Origin: Lachnospiraceae bacterium
Lineage (GTDB): Bacteria; Bacillota_A; Clostridia; Lachnospirales; Lachnospiraceae
Assembly (NCBI GenBank): GCA_017542725.1
Contig: JAFXWR010000124.1
Location: 1-13,154 of the forward strand
Direction of reading: 5' to 3'
DNA length: 13,154 bases
The position numbers were made by a program, and so were the translations under genes. The notes under the pieces were generated by a model. It saw only the letters and a program-made list of their open reading frames with translations, ran no database searches and was not told where the DNA came from. Shown here piece by piece: positions 1 to 6,741 of this stretch. Positions within the stretch are counted from its first letter, which is position 1. Each line of letters begins with the position of its first letter.

Positions 1-2
1 CT

Positions 3-98
3 GCTACAACAGATATAAACTCAAATAAAAAACAATAAAAAATACACAACTTTAAAGAAAAATTAAAAAATAGAAAGGCACTTGATAAGATAACTATC
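3..98 (+). other. Upstream in-frame coding continuation of hydB, broken by TAA at 36-38
   Basis: The hydB frame stays open upstream of the first possible start (GTG at 99) back to a TAA at 36-38. It contains no ATG, GTG or TTG in that stretch. The 20 residues it would encode end in a stretch like LDKITI, which runs directly into VTTGCHGLCALGP, as in the thioredoxin-like domain of NuoF/HydB proteins. Beyond the TAA the same frame continues as ATTDINSNKKQ to the window edge. The GTG at 99 has no ribosome site. I infer that this is the true N-terminal part of HydB, interrupted either by a real nonsense change or by a sequence or assembly error. The first Cys pair of the [2Fe-2S] site would lie further left, outside the window. 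Confidence 0.55.
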
Positions 99-1763
99 GT
101 GACGACTGGTTGTCATGGTCTCTGTGCTCTTGGTCCTATCATGCAAGTTTATCCTGAAGGTATATTTTATACTGGTGTTAAACCTGAGGATGTTGAAAGA
201 ATAGTTGATGAGCATATACTAGGCGGAAATCCTGTTAAGGACTTAGTTTATAGTGAAACTATAAAAGGTGATAAGTTTGTATCAGTAGAAGACACCAATT
301 TCTTTAAGAAACAAAAAAGAATTGCTCTTCAAAACTGTGGAATCATTGACCCAGAAAAAATTGATGAGTACATTGGAACAGGTGGATATCAAGCACTTTA
401 CAAAGTTCTCACAAGTATGGATCCTGATTCAGTTATAAAAGAAGTATTAGACTCTGGTCTTCGTGGTCGTGGTGGTGCTGGCTTCCCAACAGGTAAGAAG
501 TGGGCACTTGCTCGCCCAAATAAAGCAGATCAAAAGTATGTGGCTTGTAATGCAGATGAAGGTGACCCTGGTGCATTCATGGATAGATCAATTCTTGAGG
601 GCGACCCACATTGTATATTAGAAGCTATGGCAATAGCGGGATATTCAATTGATGCTACTAAAGGATTTATATATGTTCGTGCAGAATATCCTATAGCAGT
701 TGATAGATTAAATATTGCAATTGCTCAGGCTCGTGAATATGGATTACTTGGCAAAAATATTTTTGGTACAGGTTTTGATTTTGATATAGAACTTCGTCTT
801 GGTGCTGGAGCGTTTGTATGTGGCGAAGAGACAGCACTCATGGCAAGTATAGAAGGTAAACGTGGTGAGCCACATGCTCGTCCACCATTCCCTGCATTAA
901 AAGGTCTCTTTGATAAGCCAACAGTTTTAAATAATGTAGAGACTTATGCTAATATCCCTAAAATAATTAATAATGGTGCTAAGTGGTTTAAATCTATGGG
1001 AACTCCTACATCACCAGGTACTAAAGTTTTTGCACTTGGTGGAAAAGTTCACAATGTAGGTCTTGTAGAAGTGCCTATGGGAATCACACTTCGTGAAGTT
1101 ATAGAAGATATAGGTGGTGGCATACCAGGTGGCAAGAAGTTTAAGGCGGCTCAGACTGGTGGACCATCAGGTGGATGTATTTCTGCTGAAAATCTTGATG
1201 TAAAAATTGATTATGACAATCTTACAAAGATTGGTTCGATGATGGGATCTGGTGGTCTTATAGTTATGGATGAGACTGATTGTATGGTTGACATTGCAAA
1301 GTTTTATATGACATTTATTGCTGAAGAGTCTTGTGGTAAGTGTACTCCTTGTCGTATAGGTACAAAGAGAATGCTGGAAACACTTGAGAGAATTACAGAA
1401 GGAAAAGGTGAAGAAAAAGATTTAGTTGAACTTGAAGAGTTAGCTGACTACATAAAAGATAATGCACTATGTGGACTTGGACAAACTGCACCAAATCCAA
1501 TTCTTTCTACAATGAAAAACTTTAGAAAAGAATACATAGAGCATATTAAAGAGAAAAAATGTTCTGCTGGTGTTTGTAAGAAGTTATTACAATATAAGAT
1601 TGACGCTGATAAGTGTAAAGGTTGTACGCTCTGTGCAAGAAATTGTCCAGTAAACTGTATAACAGGTACACTTAAGATGCCACATGTAATCGATCAAAGT
1701 AAATGTATCAAGTGTGGAACTTGCTTTACTAATTGTAAGTTTGGCGCAATAACTAAAGGATAG
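99..1763 (+). CDS. hydB: NADH-dependent [FeFe] hydrogenase flavoprotein subunit (HydB/NuoF-like), N-terminus incomplete
   Basis: NuoF-like subunit that takes electrons from NADH via FMN and passes them through Fe-S clusters to HydA in the cytoplasm. Visible from the GTG at 99 (554 residues): the second Cys pair of the thioredoxin-like [2Fe-2S] domain (C5, C9), the NADH/FMN segment LRGRGGAGFPTGKKW (121-135), the FMN motif NADEGDPGAF (151-160), GAGAFVCGEETAL (235-247), the NuoF [4Fe-4S] ligands ESCGKCTPCR plus C458 in LCGLGQTAPNP, and two C-terminal ferredoxin clusters (C506/509/512/516 and C536/539/542/546). This domain order matches HydB of trimeric NAD-linked or bifurcating hydrogenases. The listed start is only the first one available: coding continues upstream to a TAA at 36-38 (separate entry). 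hydA follows after 12 nt, so they are co-transcribed. Whether the complex bifurcates with ferredoxin or only uses NADH cannot be read from sequence. Confidence 0.93.
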   Translation: MTTGCHGLCALGPIMQVYPEGIFYTGVKPEDVERIVDEHILGGNPVKDLVYSETIKGDKFVSVEDTNFFKKQKRIALQNCGIIDPEKIDEYIGTGGYQALYKVLTSMDPDSVIKEVLDSGLRGRGGAGFPTGKKWALARPNKADQKYVACNADEGDPGAFMDRSILEGDPHCILEAMAIAGYSIDATKGFIYVRAEYPIAVDRLNIAIAQAREYGLLGKNIFGTGFDFDIELRLGAGAFVCGEETALMASIEGKRGEPHARPPFPALKGLFDKPTVLNNVETYANIPKIINNGAKWFKSMGTPTSPGTKVFALGGKVHNVGLVEVPMGITLREVIEDIGGGIPGGKKFKAAQTGGPSGGCISAENLDVKIDYDNLTKIGSMMGSGGLIVMDETDCMVDIAKFYMTFIAEESCGKCTPCRIGTKRMLETLERITEGKGEEKDLVELEELADYIKDNALCGLGQTAPNPILSTMKNFRKEYIEHIKEKKCSAGVCKKLLQYKIDADKCKGCTLCARNCPVNCITGTLKMPHVIDQSKCIKCGTCFTNCKFGAITKG

Positions 1764-1775
1764 GAGGTAGAGGAG
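1762..1775 (+). promoter_or_regulatory. Strong double ribosome binding site of hydA, fixes the start at 1776
   Basis: AGGAGGT at 1762-1768 overlaps the hydB stop codon and sits 7 nt before the ATG at 1776. A second AGGAG directly abuts the ATG. No comparable site precedes the next in-frame ATG (1905), which would begin at the ferredoxin-like domain. The site therefore supports translation of the basic N-terminal tail. Confidence 0.85.
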
Positions 1776-3650
1776 ATGAAGAAAACAACGAAGAAAATTG
1801 TTGCTAAGAAAACTACTAAGAAAGTTGTTGCAAAAGGAAAAACTACAAAAGCTAAAGCTACAAAGGCAACTACTAAAAAAGTAGATAGCAAGGTTCAAAA
1901 TAAAATGTTAAACATCAAAATCAATGGCATAGATTATAAGGCTCCTGTTGGTTCAACTATCCTTGATGCATGTAGGCTCGCAAATATTGAAATACCTACA
2001 TTATGCTTTTTGAAAGATATAAATGAAATAGCAGCTTGCCGTATATGTATGGTTGAAGTTAAAAATGCAAGATCTCTTGTAGCAGCCTGCGTATATCCTA
2101 TAAATGAAGGAATAGAGATATTTACAAATACAAAAAGAGTAGTTGAGTCAAGAAAGAAAACTATAGAACTTATACTTTCAAATCACAGAATGGATTGCTT
2201 GTCATGCGTTCGCTCTGGAAACTGTGAACTTCTTGCACTTGCTCGCGCAAATGGAGTTGATGATACAAAATATCAAGGTGCTAAAACACCTACTAAGATT
2301 GACGATTCTGCAATTCATCTTATAAGGGATAATTCAAAGTGTGTACTTTGCCGTAGATGTATAGCAGTATGTTCTAAATATCAGTCAGTTGGTGTTATAG
2401 GAACTAATAATAGAGGATTTAAGACTATTGTAGGTAGCCAATTTGATATACCACTTGGCGAGACGTCTTGTGTGCACTGCGGGCAATGTATTAATGTCTG
2501 TCCGGTTGGAGCACTCTATGAGAAGTCAGATGCTGACAAAGTGCTTGATGCAATAAGAGATCCTGAAAAGTTTGTAGTTGTGCAAACTGCACCAGCGGTT
2601 CGTGCAACTATAGCAGAAGAGTTTGGTGCACCTATAGGAACCAATGGAGAAGGTAAGATGGTTGCAGCTCTAAGAAGAATTGGATTTGATAAAGTATTTG
2701 ATACAGATTTTGCTGCAGACCTCACAATCATGGAAGAGGGAACAGAACTTATAGAGAGAATTAAGTCAAAGAAGGCAGTTCTTCCTATGATTACTTCATG
2801 TAGTCCAGGATGGATTAAGTTTATAGAAAATTATTATCCAGATTTATTACCACATCTATCAACTTGTAAGTCACCTCAACAAATGTTTGGTGCTACGCTC
2901 AAAACTTACTATGCACATAAAAATAAAATAGATCCAAAGAAGATAGTTTCAGTTTCTGTTATGCCATGTACAGCAAAGAAATTTGAGATTCATAGAGAAG
3001 ACCAGTCAGCAGCTGGAAAAGGCATGCCAGACCTTGACTATACTATGACTACAAGAGAACTTGCTCGTATGATAAAAAAACTTGGAATAGATTGGTACTC
3101 ACTTCCTGAAGAAGAGTTTGATAGCCCTATGGGAACTGATACTGGAGCAGCTGTAATATTTGGAGCATCTGGTGGAGTTATGGAAGCAGCATTAAGAACT
3201 GCTGCTGAAGTGCTTGCTGGTAAGAAGATGAAATCACTTGATTATAAAGAAGTTCGTGGCATGAAAGGGATAAAGGAAGCATCTTATACTATAAAGAAAG
3301 GTCTCACAGTAAAAGTTGCTGTAGCATCAGGAACTGCAAATGCAAGAGTATTACTCGATGCTATAAGAGAAGGAAAGGCAGATTATCAATTTATTGAAAT
3401 CATGTGTTGTCCAGGCGGATGTATAAATGGTGGAGGACAACCACAAGTTTCTGCTCATATAAGAAATACAGTCGACTTTAGACAAAAGAGGGCAGAAGTT
3501 TTGTATAAACAAGATAAGAGCATGAAGCTTAGAAAATCTCATGAGAATCCAGATATTCAAAAACTCTATAAAGAGTGGTTTGGAAAACCAGGTTCTGAGA
3601 AAGCACACCATGCGTTACATACATCATATGTAAAAAGAGACTGGACTTAA
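1776..3650 (+). CDS. hydA: [FeFe] hydrogenase catalytic subunit HydA with Lys/Thr-rich N-terminal extension
   Basis: Reduces protons to H2 (or the reverse) at an H-cluster, with electrons from the HydB partner. The 624 residues comprise: a basic repeat tail (1-43, 17 Lys); a plant-type [2Fe-2S] domain (about 45-120; C77, C88, C91, C105); the His-Cys cluster segment (H137, C141, C144, C150); two [4Fe-4S] motifs (C189/192/195/199 and C232/235/238/242); and the H-domain with TSCSPGW (340-346), MPCTAKKFE (396-404) and CCPGGCINGGGQP (544-556). The end (about 583-618) resembles the small-subunit-like Fe_hyd_SSU segment. The modular layout matches trimeric HydABC enzymes. Two oddities: the tail, and Ser in place of the second Cys of the usual TSCCPGW. 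The TAA at 3648-3650 is followed by a GC-rich hairpin. Confidence 0.95.
   Translation: MKKTTKKIVAKKTTKKVVAKGKTTKAKATKATTKKVDSKVQNKMLNIKINGIDYKAPVGSTILDACRLANIEIPTLCFLKDINEIAACRICMVEVKNARSLVAACVYPINEGIEIFTNTKRVVESRKKTIELILSNHRMDCLSCVRSGNCELLALARANGVDDTKYQGAKTPTKIDDSAIHLIRDNSKCVLCRRCIAVCSKYQSVGVIGTNNRGFKTIVGSQFDIPLGETSCVHCGQCINVCPVGALYEKSDADKVLDAIRDPEKFVVVQTAPAVRATIAEEFGAPIGTNGEGKMVAALRRIGFDKVFDTDFAADLTIMEEGTELIERIKSKKAVLPMITSCSPGWIKFIENYYPDLLPHLSTCKSPQQMFGATLKTYYAHKNKIDPKKIVSVSVMPCTAKKFEIHREDQSAAGKGMPDLDYTMTTRELARMIKKLGIDWYSLPEEEFDSPMGTDTGAAVIFGASGGVMEAALRTAAEVLAGKKMKSLDYKEVRGMKGIKEASYTIKKGLTVKVAVASGTANARVLLDAIREGKADYQFIEIMCCPGGCINGGGQPQVSAHIRNTVDFRQKRAEVLYKQDKSMKLRKSHENPDIQKLYKEWFGKPGSEKAHHALHTSYVKRDWT
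1779..1832 (+). repeat. Two tandem 27-nt units encoding KKTTKK(I/V)VA
   Basis: Positions 1779-1805 and 1806-1832 encode the same 9-residue unit (KKTTKKIVA, KKTTKKVVA) with a few third-position differences. They are followed by a degenerate K/T/A-rich stretch to about 1880. This is the basic tail of HydA. Confidence 0.85.
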
Positions 3651-3656
3651 TAAAAA

Positions 3657-3685
3657 TGTAGGGGCGGATATTATCCGCCCCTTTA
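3657..3685 (+). terminator. Palindromic TGTAGGGGCGG... hairpin after hydA, probable terminator
   Basis: GGGGCGGA (3661-3668) pairs with TCCGCCCC (3674-3681) around a 5-nt loop, followed by only three T. It starts 6 nt after the hydA stop. It is a plausible terminator with a weak T-tract. Its outer sequence, TGTAGGGGCG, recurs at 11834 and, as related forms, near 6881-6925, so it may be a dispersed palindromic repeat serving as terminator. Confidence 0.6.
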
Positions 3686-3759
3686 GATTGAAATAGTTAA
3701 TAAATAAGTCAGTATGCCGAGGGTATGGTGGCTTTTTTATTTATAGCGATGACTAAACT

Positions 3760-3920
3760 TTAGAGGAAATTAGGCGCTTGAAACCTACATAAACAACCTG
3801 AAAGCAAGTAAAAATAAAATAACTGGCTTTGACGAAGGGTTATTTTATGCACTGGTGGACAGGGTAAAAGTCAATAAAGATGGAATATCAATAATATGGA
3901 AAGATGGGACTGAAGGTTAA
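3760..3920 (+). pseudogene. Frameshifted C-terminal remnant of a large serine recombinase
   Basis: The frame ending in TAA at 3918-3920 reads ...ITGFDEGLFYALVDRV then KVNKDGISIIWKDGTEG. This is the typical C-terminus of large serine recombinases (TnpX/resolvase-type, ending in a V-x-V-x-x-D-G, F-K-D-G-T-E pattern). In that frame a TAG stands at 3771-3773. The neighbouring frame gives LEEIRRLK at 3760-3783, which would join naturally to the coiled-coil linker, so a frameshift near 3781 separates the parts. The catalytic N-terminal domain is absent and no start is evident. I read it as a decayed scrap of a mobile element. It sits at the junction between the hydrogenase operon and the accessory cassette. 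Confidence 0.72.
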
Positions 3921-3938
3921 AAAGGTCTCATTTTTTTA
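3904..3938 (+). terminator. Terminator at the end of the recombinase remnant
   Basis: ATGGGACT (3904-3911) pairs with AGGTCTCAT-type sequence (3924-3931, with G-T wobbles) around an A-rich loop. It is followed by a run of T to 3938. Confidence 0.5.
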
Positions 3939-3968
3939 TTGCAAAATTTTGTTATTATGTTGTATAAT
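3939..3968 (+). promoter_or_regulatory. Promoter of the accessory cassette
   Basis: TTGCAA at 3939-3944, an 18-nt spacer, and TATAAT at 3963-3968. A TG just before the -10 also supports recognition. Transcription would begin near 3975, giving a leader of about 60 nt before the ATG at 4034. Confidence 0.65.
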
Positions 3969-3973
3969 ATAAA

Positions 3974-4010
3974 TGCCGAAGTTAACATGTCAGGTCGTCG
4001 TATGACGGCA
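3974..4010 (+). other. Possible structured 5' leader of the cassette mRNA
   Basis: TGCCG (3974-3978), at the predicted transcript start, is complementary to CGGCA (4006-4010). Within it CGTC-GTAT-GACG can form a competing 4-bp hairpin (about 3997-4008). The two structures overlap and the ribosome site (GGAGGT, 4020-4025) lies just downstream. Whether this regulates anything is unknown, and chance pairing is possible. Confidence 0.25.
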
Positions 4011-4033
4011 CTTATTAATGGAGGTAACGAATA

Positions 4034-5170
4034 ATGAAAACTATTAATAAAGAATTGTTTATCAAAAACATAGATATAATGATAAATAATTCTTCAAAAG
4101 GAGCTTCAGGATTTTGGTATGACACAGAAGATTGTTGCGGTAATCCTGATGTTTTTGTTGCGATTAAGAAAGGACTTGAGGAACACAAGTCGGTTTACTT
4201 AGAACATGACATCTGCCCTTGGAATAGGGATGTCATGTACGGAAACAAAAGAGGAAGTATCCAGTCTGGATGCTTTCATTCTTGTGGCTTGAGAGATGCA
4301 AAGTATTTATCTCCAAAGCTTCTAAAAGACATTCTGTTAAGGTTTAAAAAACGATACCTAAATGGTGAGTATGAAATTCATAAGAAGTATGATTGCAAAG
4401 TTGAATTAAAGCCATTATTGACAGAAGGTGAATCTAATTTTATCAAAAAGCAACAGCACTTAGAACCAATAATTGAAAGAAAAAAGAAATTGAAAGCAGC
4501 AGAAAAAGCTATAAAAATGAATCCTAATGATGAGATATGGATTAATATGCTTGGGGCATATTATGGTACTAACACAGTACAAATGTTATATGAAGGTGGC
4601 AGTATTGATTTCTCAAAAGAGTTTGCAAAAGGTATAGTGGGAGCTGAGAATATAACATATGATGAGTGCCTTGACTTACAATGGAAAACAAGAGATAAAA
4701 AGAAACATTCAGCATTTCAAGCTCTATATTATAATATTCCATTAGGTTTTAAGGGGCAAATTGAAAGAAAATCAAATGGTCATATTTGTTTTAAGAGGAT
4801 TTATATTGATGCTATGTATCAAAGCGACACCACATGTTATTTTGACAAAGAAGACCATGTTTGGATGGATGAAAAAGGATTTGAAAGATTTAATGTAGGT
4901 GATTGTGTTGAGTTTTTTGCGGAAGTATATAAATATATTAAAAAGAGTGATGGAAAGTTCATTGATTTTGGATTAAGAAATCCACAAGGCATAAAAGAAA
5001 TAGATGCTTATAAATTACCTACAAATAAAGAATTAGCAAAACAAAGTATAGATGAAATCATATGCGAAACTTGTTACTTGAGAGAACACTGCAATAGATT
5101 GTTATGTATGAGAAATTCTAAAGAGAAAAGAAGTTTAAGAAAATCTATGCTAGATTTAGTATTAAAGTAA
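4034..5170 (+). CDS. Cys-rich protein of unknown function, possible metal site
   Basis: I do not recognise this 378-residue protein. The start is supported by GGAGGT 8 nt upstream. It has no signal peptide or membrane segment. The N-terminal part has scattered Cys/His (C34, C35, H58, C61, C80, H82, C84). The middle (about 135-185) is charged and helical, with an AAEKAIKMNPNDEIW stretch that resembles a TPR helix pair. Residues about 236-325 alternate hydrophobic and polar in a beta-rich pattern (LGFKGQIERKSNG, VGDCVEFFAEVYKYIKK, IDFGLRNPQGI), possibly an OB-like fold. The C-terminus has CETCYLREHC then C358 (C344-x2-C347-x5-C353-x4-C358), which could bind zinc or an Fe-S cluster, followed by a basic end. 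It lies 9 nt from the next gene, behind a recombinase remnant, so it is probably acquired. Function unknown. Confidence 0.8.
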   Translation: MKTINKELFIKNIDIMINNSSKGASGFWYDTEDCCGNPDVFVAIKKGLEEHKSVYLEHDICPWNRDVMYGNKRGSIQSGCFHSCGLRDAKYLSPKLLKDILLRFKKRYLNGEYEIHKKYDCKVELKPLLTEGESNFIKKQQHLEPIIERKKKLKAAEKAIKMNPNDEIWINMLGAYYGTNTVQMLYEGGSIDFSKEFAKGIVGAENITYDECLDLQWKTRDKKKHSAFQALYYNIPLGFKGQIERKSNGHICFKRIYIDAMYQSDTTCYFDKEDHVWMDEKGFERFNVGDCVEFFAEVYKYIKKSDGKFIDFGLRNPQGIKEIDAYKLPTNKELAKQSIDEIICETCYLREHCNRLLCMRNSKEKRSLRKSMLDLVLK

Positions 5171-5179
5171 GGAGAGAGT

Positions 5180-5950
5180 ATGAAATGCATTAAAATGAAA
5201 ATAATACTTATAGCAATTGCATTAATAGTTGTTTTTTCTGTTCCTACTTTTTCTAAAAATACATTAAAAAATGATGAGTATGGCTTTTGGCTTGAAGATG
5301 ACAAAGGATATTATTATATAAATACTTGGATGTGGGTTGAAATGACAAATAATGGAGTGTTTTATCATTGCTATTTTGGAGACAATGGATATATGTTAAT
5401 CAATACGGTAGCACCTGACGGAACACAAATTAATGAAGCAGGGCAAGCAGTTTTGAATGGTGTGCCGATAACATACACAACCAACGCTTTAAACAAAACA
5501 GCAAATAGTTCCAAATATTTAATAAATCTTGGTGACAGTCTACAAGATGCATTAAATGTTTTACACAATAATTCTATTGATTATACTACACCAGTTAGTA
5601 ACTGTGTGGAATACTATGATGATGAGGGTAAAGGGCATTTTTACTATTTTGATTCACTTGGTAAATGTGTAGTTGATATTGATGTTATTCAATGTGACAT
5701 AAATGGGGCTTCTATTATGATGAATGAAAGAATGGAAAGAGAAACGGCTCCACTAATTAATCATTTCAAAGAAGGAAATAAAGAGAATTATGTGTATATG
5801 CAAAAGAATGGATATAACAAAATTTATGGCAGAGTATTTGAAAGAAATATTAGTACAAATGGATGGTACACCTTCTGCGATATAATGTTTGATATGGATT
5901 ACTATGATTTATTAGATGTATTACTAAAATTGGAAGCATTATATTATTAA
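5180..5950 (+). CDS. Secreted protein with one cell-wall-binding-type repeat, unknown C-terminal domain
   Basis: 256 residues with a Sec-type signal peptide (basic start, hydrophobic core at about 7-20, likely cleavage near S20-S25). Residues about 34-95 (YGFWLEDDKGYYYINTWMW, then a GDNGYMLINTVAPDGTQIN stretch and NGVPI) match the GWWY...DGSY...WQWIDGN...YYFD..GYML.NT..PDG..VN..G pattern of clostridial choline/cell-wall-binding repeats, in a single copy. The remainder (about 110-256) has Tyr/Asp-rich strands and four Cys (C142, C163, C172, C233). I do not recognise it. A ribosome site AAGGAGA overlaps the stop of the upstream gene, so the two are one transcript. Likely an exported, wall-associated protein. 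An alternative start at codon 6 would keep the signal peptide. Confidence 0.8.
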   Translation: MKCIKMKIILIAIALIVVFSVPTFSKNTLKNDEYGFWLEDDKGYYYINTWMWVEMTNNGVFYHCYFGDNGYMLINTVAPDGTQINEAGQAVLNGVPITYTTNALNKTANSSKYLINLGDSLQDALNVLHNNSIDYTTPVSNCVEYYDDEGKGHFYYFDSLGKCVVDIDVIQCDINGASIMMNERMERETAPLINHFKEGNKENYVYMQKNGYNKIYGRVFERNISTNGWYTFCDIMFDMDYYDLLDVLLKLEALYY

Positions 5951-5966
5951 TGTAAGGAGGTTAATT

Positions 5967-6095
5967 ATGAAGTGGACATTGAATTATGATACAGGAGATT
6001 ATGAATGGATGGATAAAAGCGGATACAGTTATGGCACAGGTGAGTACTCATATAATTTTGATAAAAGTGCATTTGAAGAAGAAAGAAGGAGCTGA
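5967..6095 (+). CDS. 42-residue acidic/aromatic small protein
   Basis: ATG at 5967 with an ideal AAGGAGG 6 nt upstream, 16 nt after the previous stop, ending in TGA at 6093-6095. The product begins MKWTLNYDTGDYEWMDKSGY and ends in EEERRS. It is rich in Tyr, Trp, Asp and Glu, with no membrane segment or signal. I know of no family. The ribosome site and position as the last gene before a terminator support a real gene. Confidence 0.6.
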   Translation: MKWTLNYDTGDYEWMDKSGYSYGTGEYSYNFDKSAFEEERRS

Positions 6096-6143
6096 AGTTT
6101 GTGGGATGATGAGTGCATCAGTCAAGAGAAATTAATATAGGAA

Positions 6144-6170
6144 AAAAGGGGCGGTAATACCGCCCTTTTG
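6144..6170. terminator. Bidirectional terminator between the cassette and hpf
   Basis: GGGCGGT (6149-6155) pairs with ACCGCCC (6159-6165) around AAT, flanked by A on the left and T on the right, so it can work on both strands. It serves the plus-strand cassette and the convergent hpf gene. Confidence 0.8.
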
Positions 6171-6183
6171 ATTAAATAATTTA

Positions 6184-6723
6184 TTATTCGATATCCGATT
6201 CAATAATACCAAAGTGTCCGTCTCCTCTCTTATAAGCCACACAGATTCTTCCATTTGTGTTCTCATATACGAAGAATGAGTGACCTATCATATCAAGTTG
6301 CATACAAGCTTCTTCTTCATCCATAGGTTTAAGTAGCACTTGTTTCTTTTTTACTATTTTAATCTCTGTTGGTTCTTCCTCAACTTTCTCTTCAGAGAAA
6401 TTACCTTCGGCATTATTTCTCATGATAGTTTGAATCTTTTTGTCACGAATTTTTGTTCTATATTTTCTTATTTGTTTTTCTAATTTTTCAGTTGCTGTAT
6501 CAATTGCTGCGAAAAGATTGTCTTGTTTTTCTGACACTCTTAATAGATTTCCTTTAACTGGGATATTGATTTCAGCCACATCCTTACCATTTTCTTTCTT
6601 AAGAGTTACAGTTGCAGTAGTCTCGTTTGTAAAGAACTTATCAAGTTTTGATAGTTTGTCATTTGCCCTATCTTTGATTGCATCAGTCAAATCCACATTT
6701 CTGCCTGTAATAATTATCTTCAT
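6184..6723 (-). CDS. hpf: Ribosome hibernation promoting factor, long form
   Basis: 179 residues. The N-terminal HPF/YfiA domain (1-100: MKIIITGRNVDLTDAIKDRA, IDTATEKLEKQIRKYRTK) binds the 30S subunit. An acidic linker (about 105-125) leads to the C-terminal dimerisation domain (about 127-179: KKKQVLLKPMDEEEACMQLD, HSFFVYENTNGRICVAYKRG, DGHFGIIE). Long-form HPF pairs 70S ribosomes into inactive 100S dimers in stationary phase. I chose the ATG at 6723 because GGAGGT (complement of 6728-6733) lies just before it; a GTG at 6738 would put that site inside the gene. It is monocistronic here: a promoter-like TGCTATAAT and a 5' hairpin lie upstream and the bidirectional terminator lies downstream. 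Confidence 0.96.
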   Translation of the reverse strand: MKIIITGRNVDLTDAIKDRANDKLSKLDKFFTNETTATVTLKKENGKDVAEINIPVKGNLLRVSEKQDNLFAAIDTATEKLEKQIRKYRTKIRDKKIQTIMRNNAEGNFSEEKVEEEPTEIKIVKKKQVLLKPMDEEEACMQLDMIGHSFFVYENTNGRICVAYKRGDGHFGIIESDIE

Positions 6724-6741
6724 ATTTACCTCCGCCACAAT

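Noticed and set aside
1587..1898. Open frames on the minus strand opposite the hydB end and the K/T-rich start of hydA
   Set aside because: They mirror the low-complexity AAG/ACT-rich coding strand (giving Phe/Leu/Ser/Val runs), lack a ribosome site, and overlap two firm genes.
1905..1907. ATG at 1905 as the true hydA start
   Set aside because: It would give a standard ferredoxin-domain start, but it has no ribosome site, while the ATG at 1776 has a very strong one.
3725..3763. Short hydrophobic frame MVAFLFIAMTKL between hydA and the recombinase scrap
   Set aside because: Only 12 codons, no ribosome site, and no known similarity.
6736..6738. GTG at 6738 as the start of hpf
   Set aside because: The GGAGGT ribosome site would lie inside the gene. 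The ATG at 6723 matches the usual start of the family.
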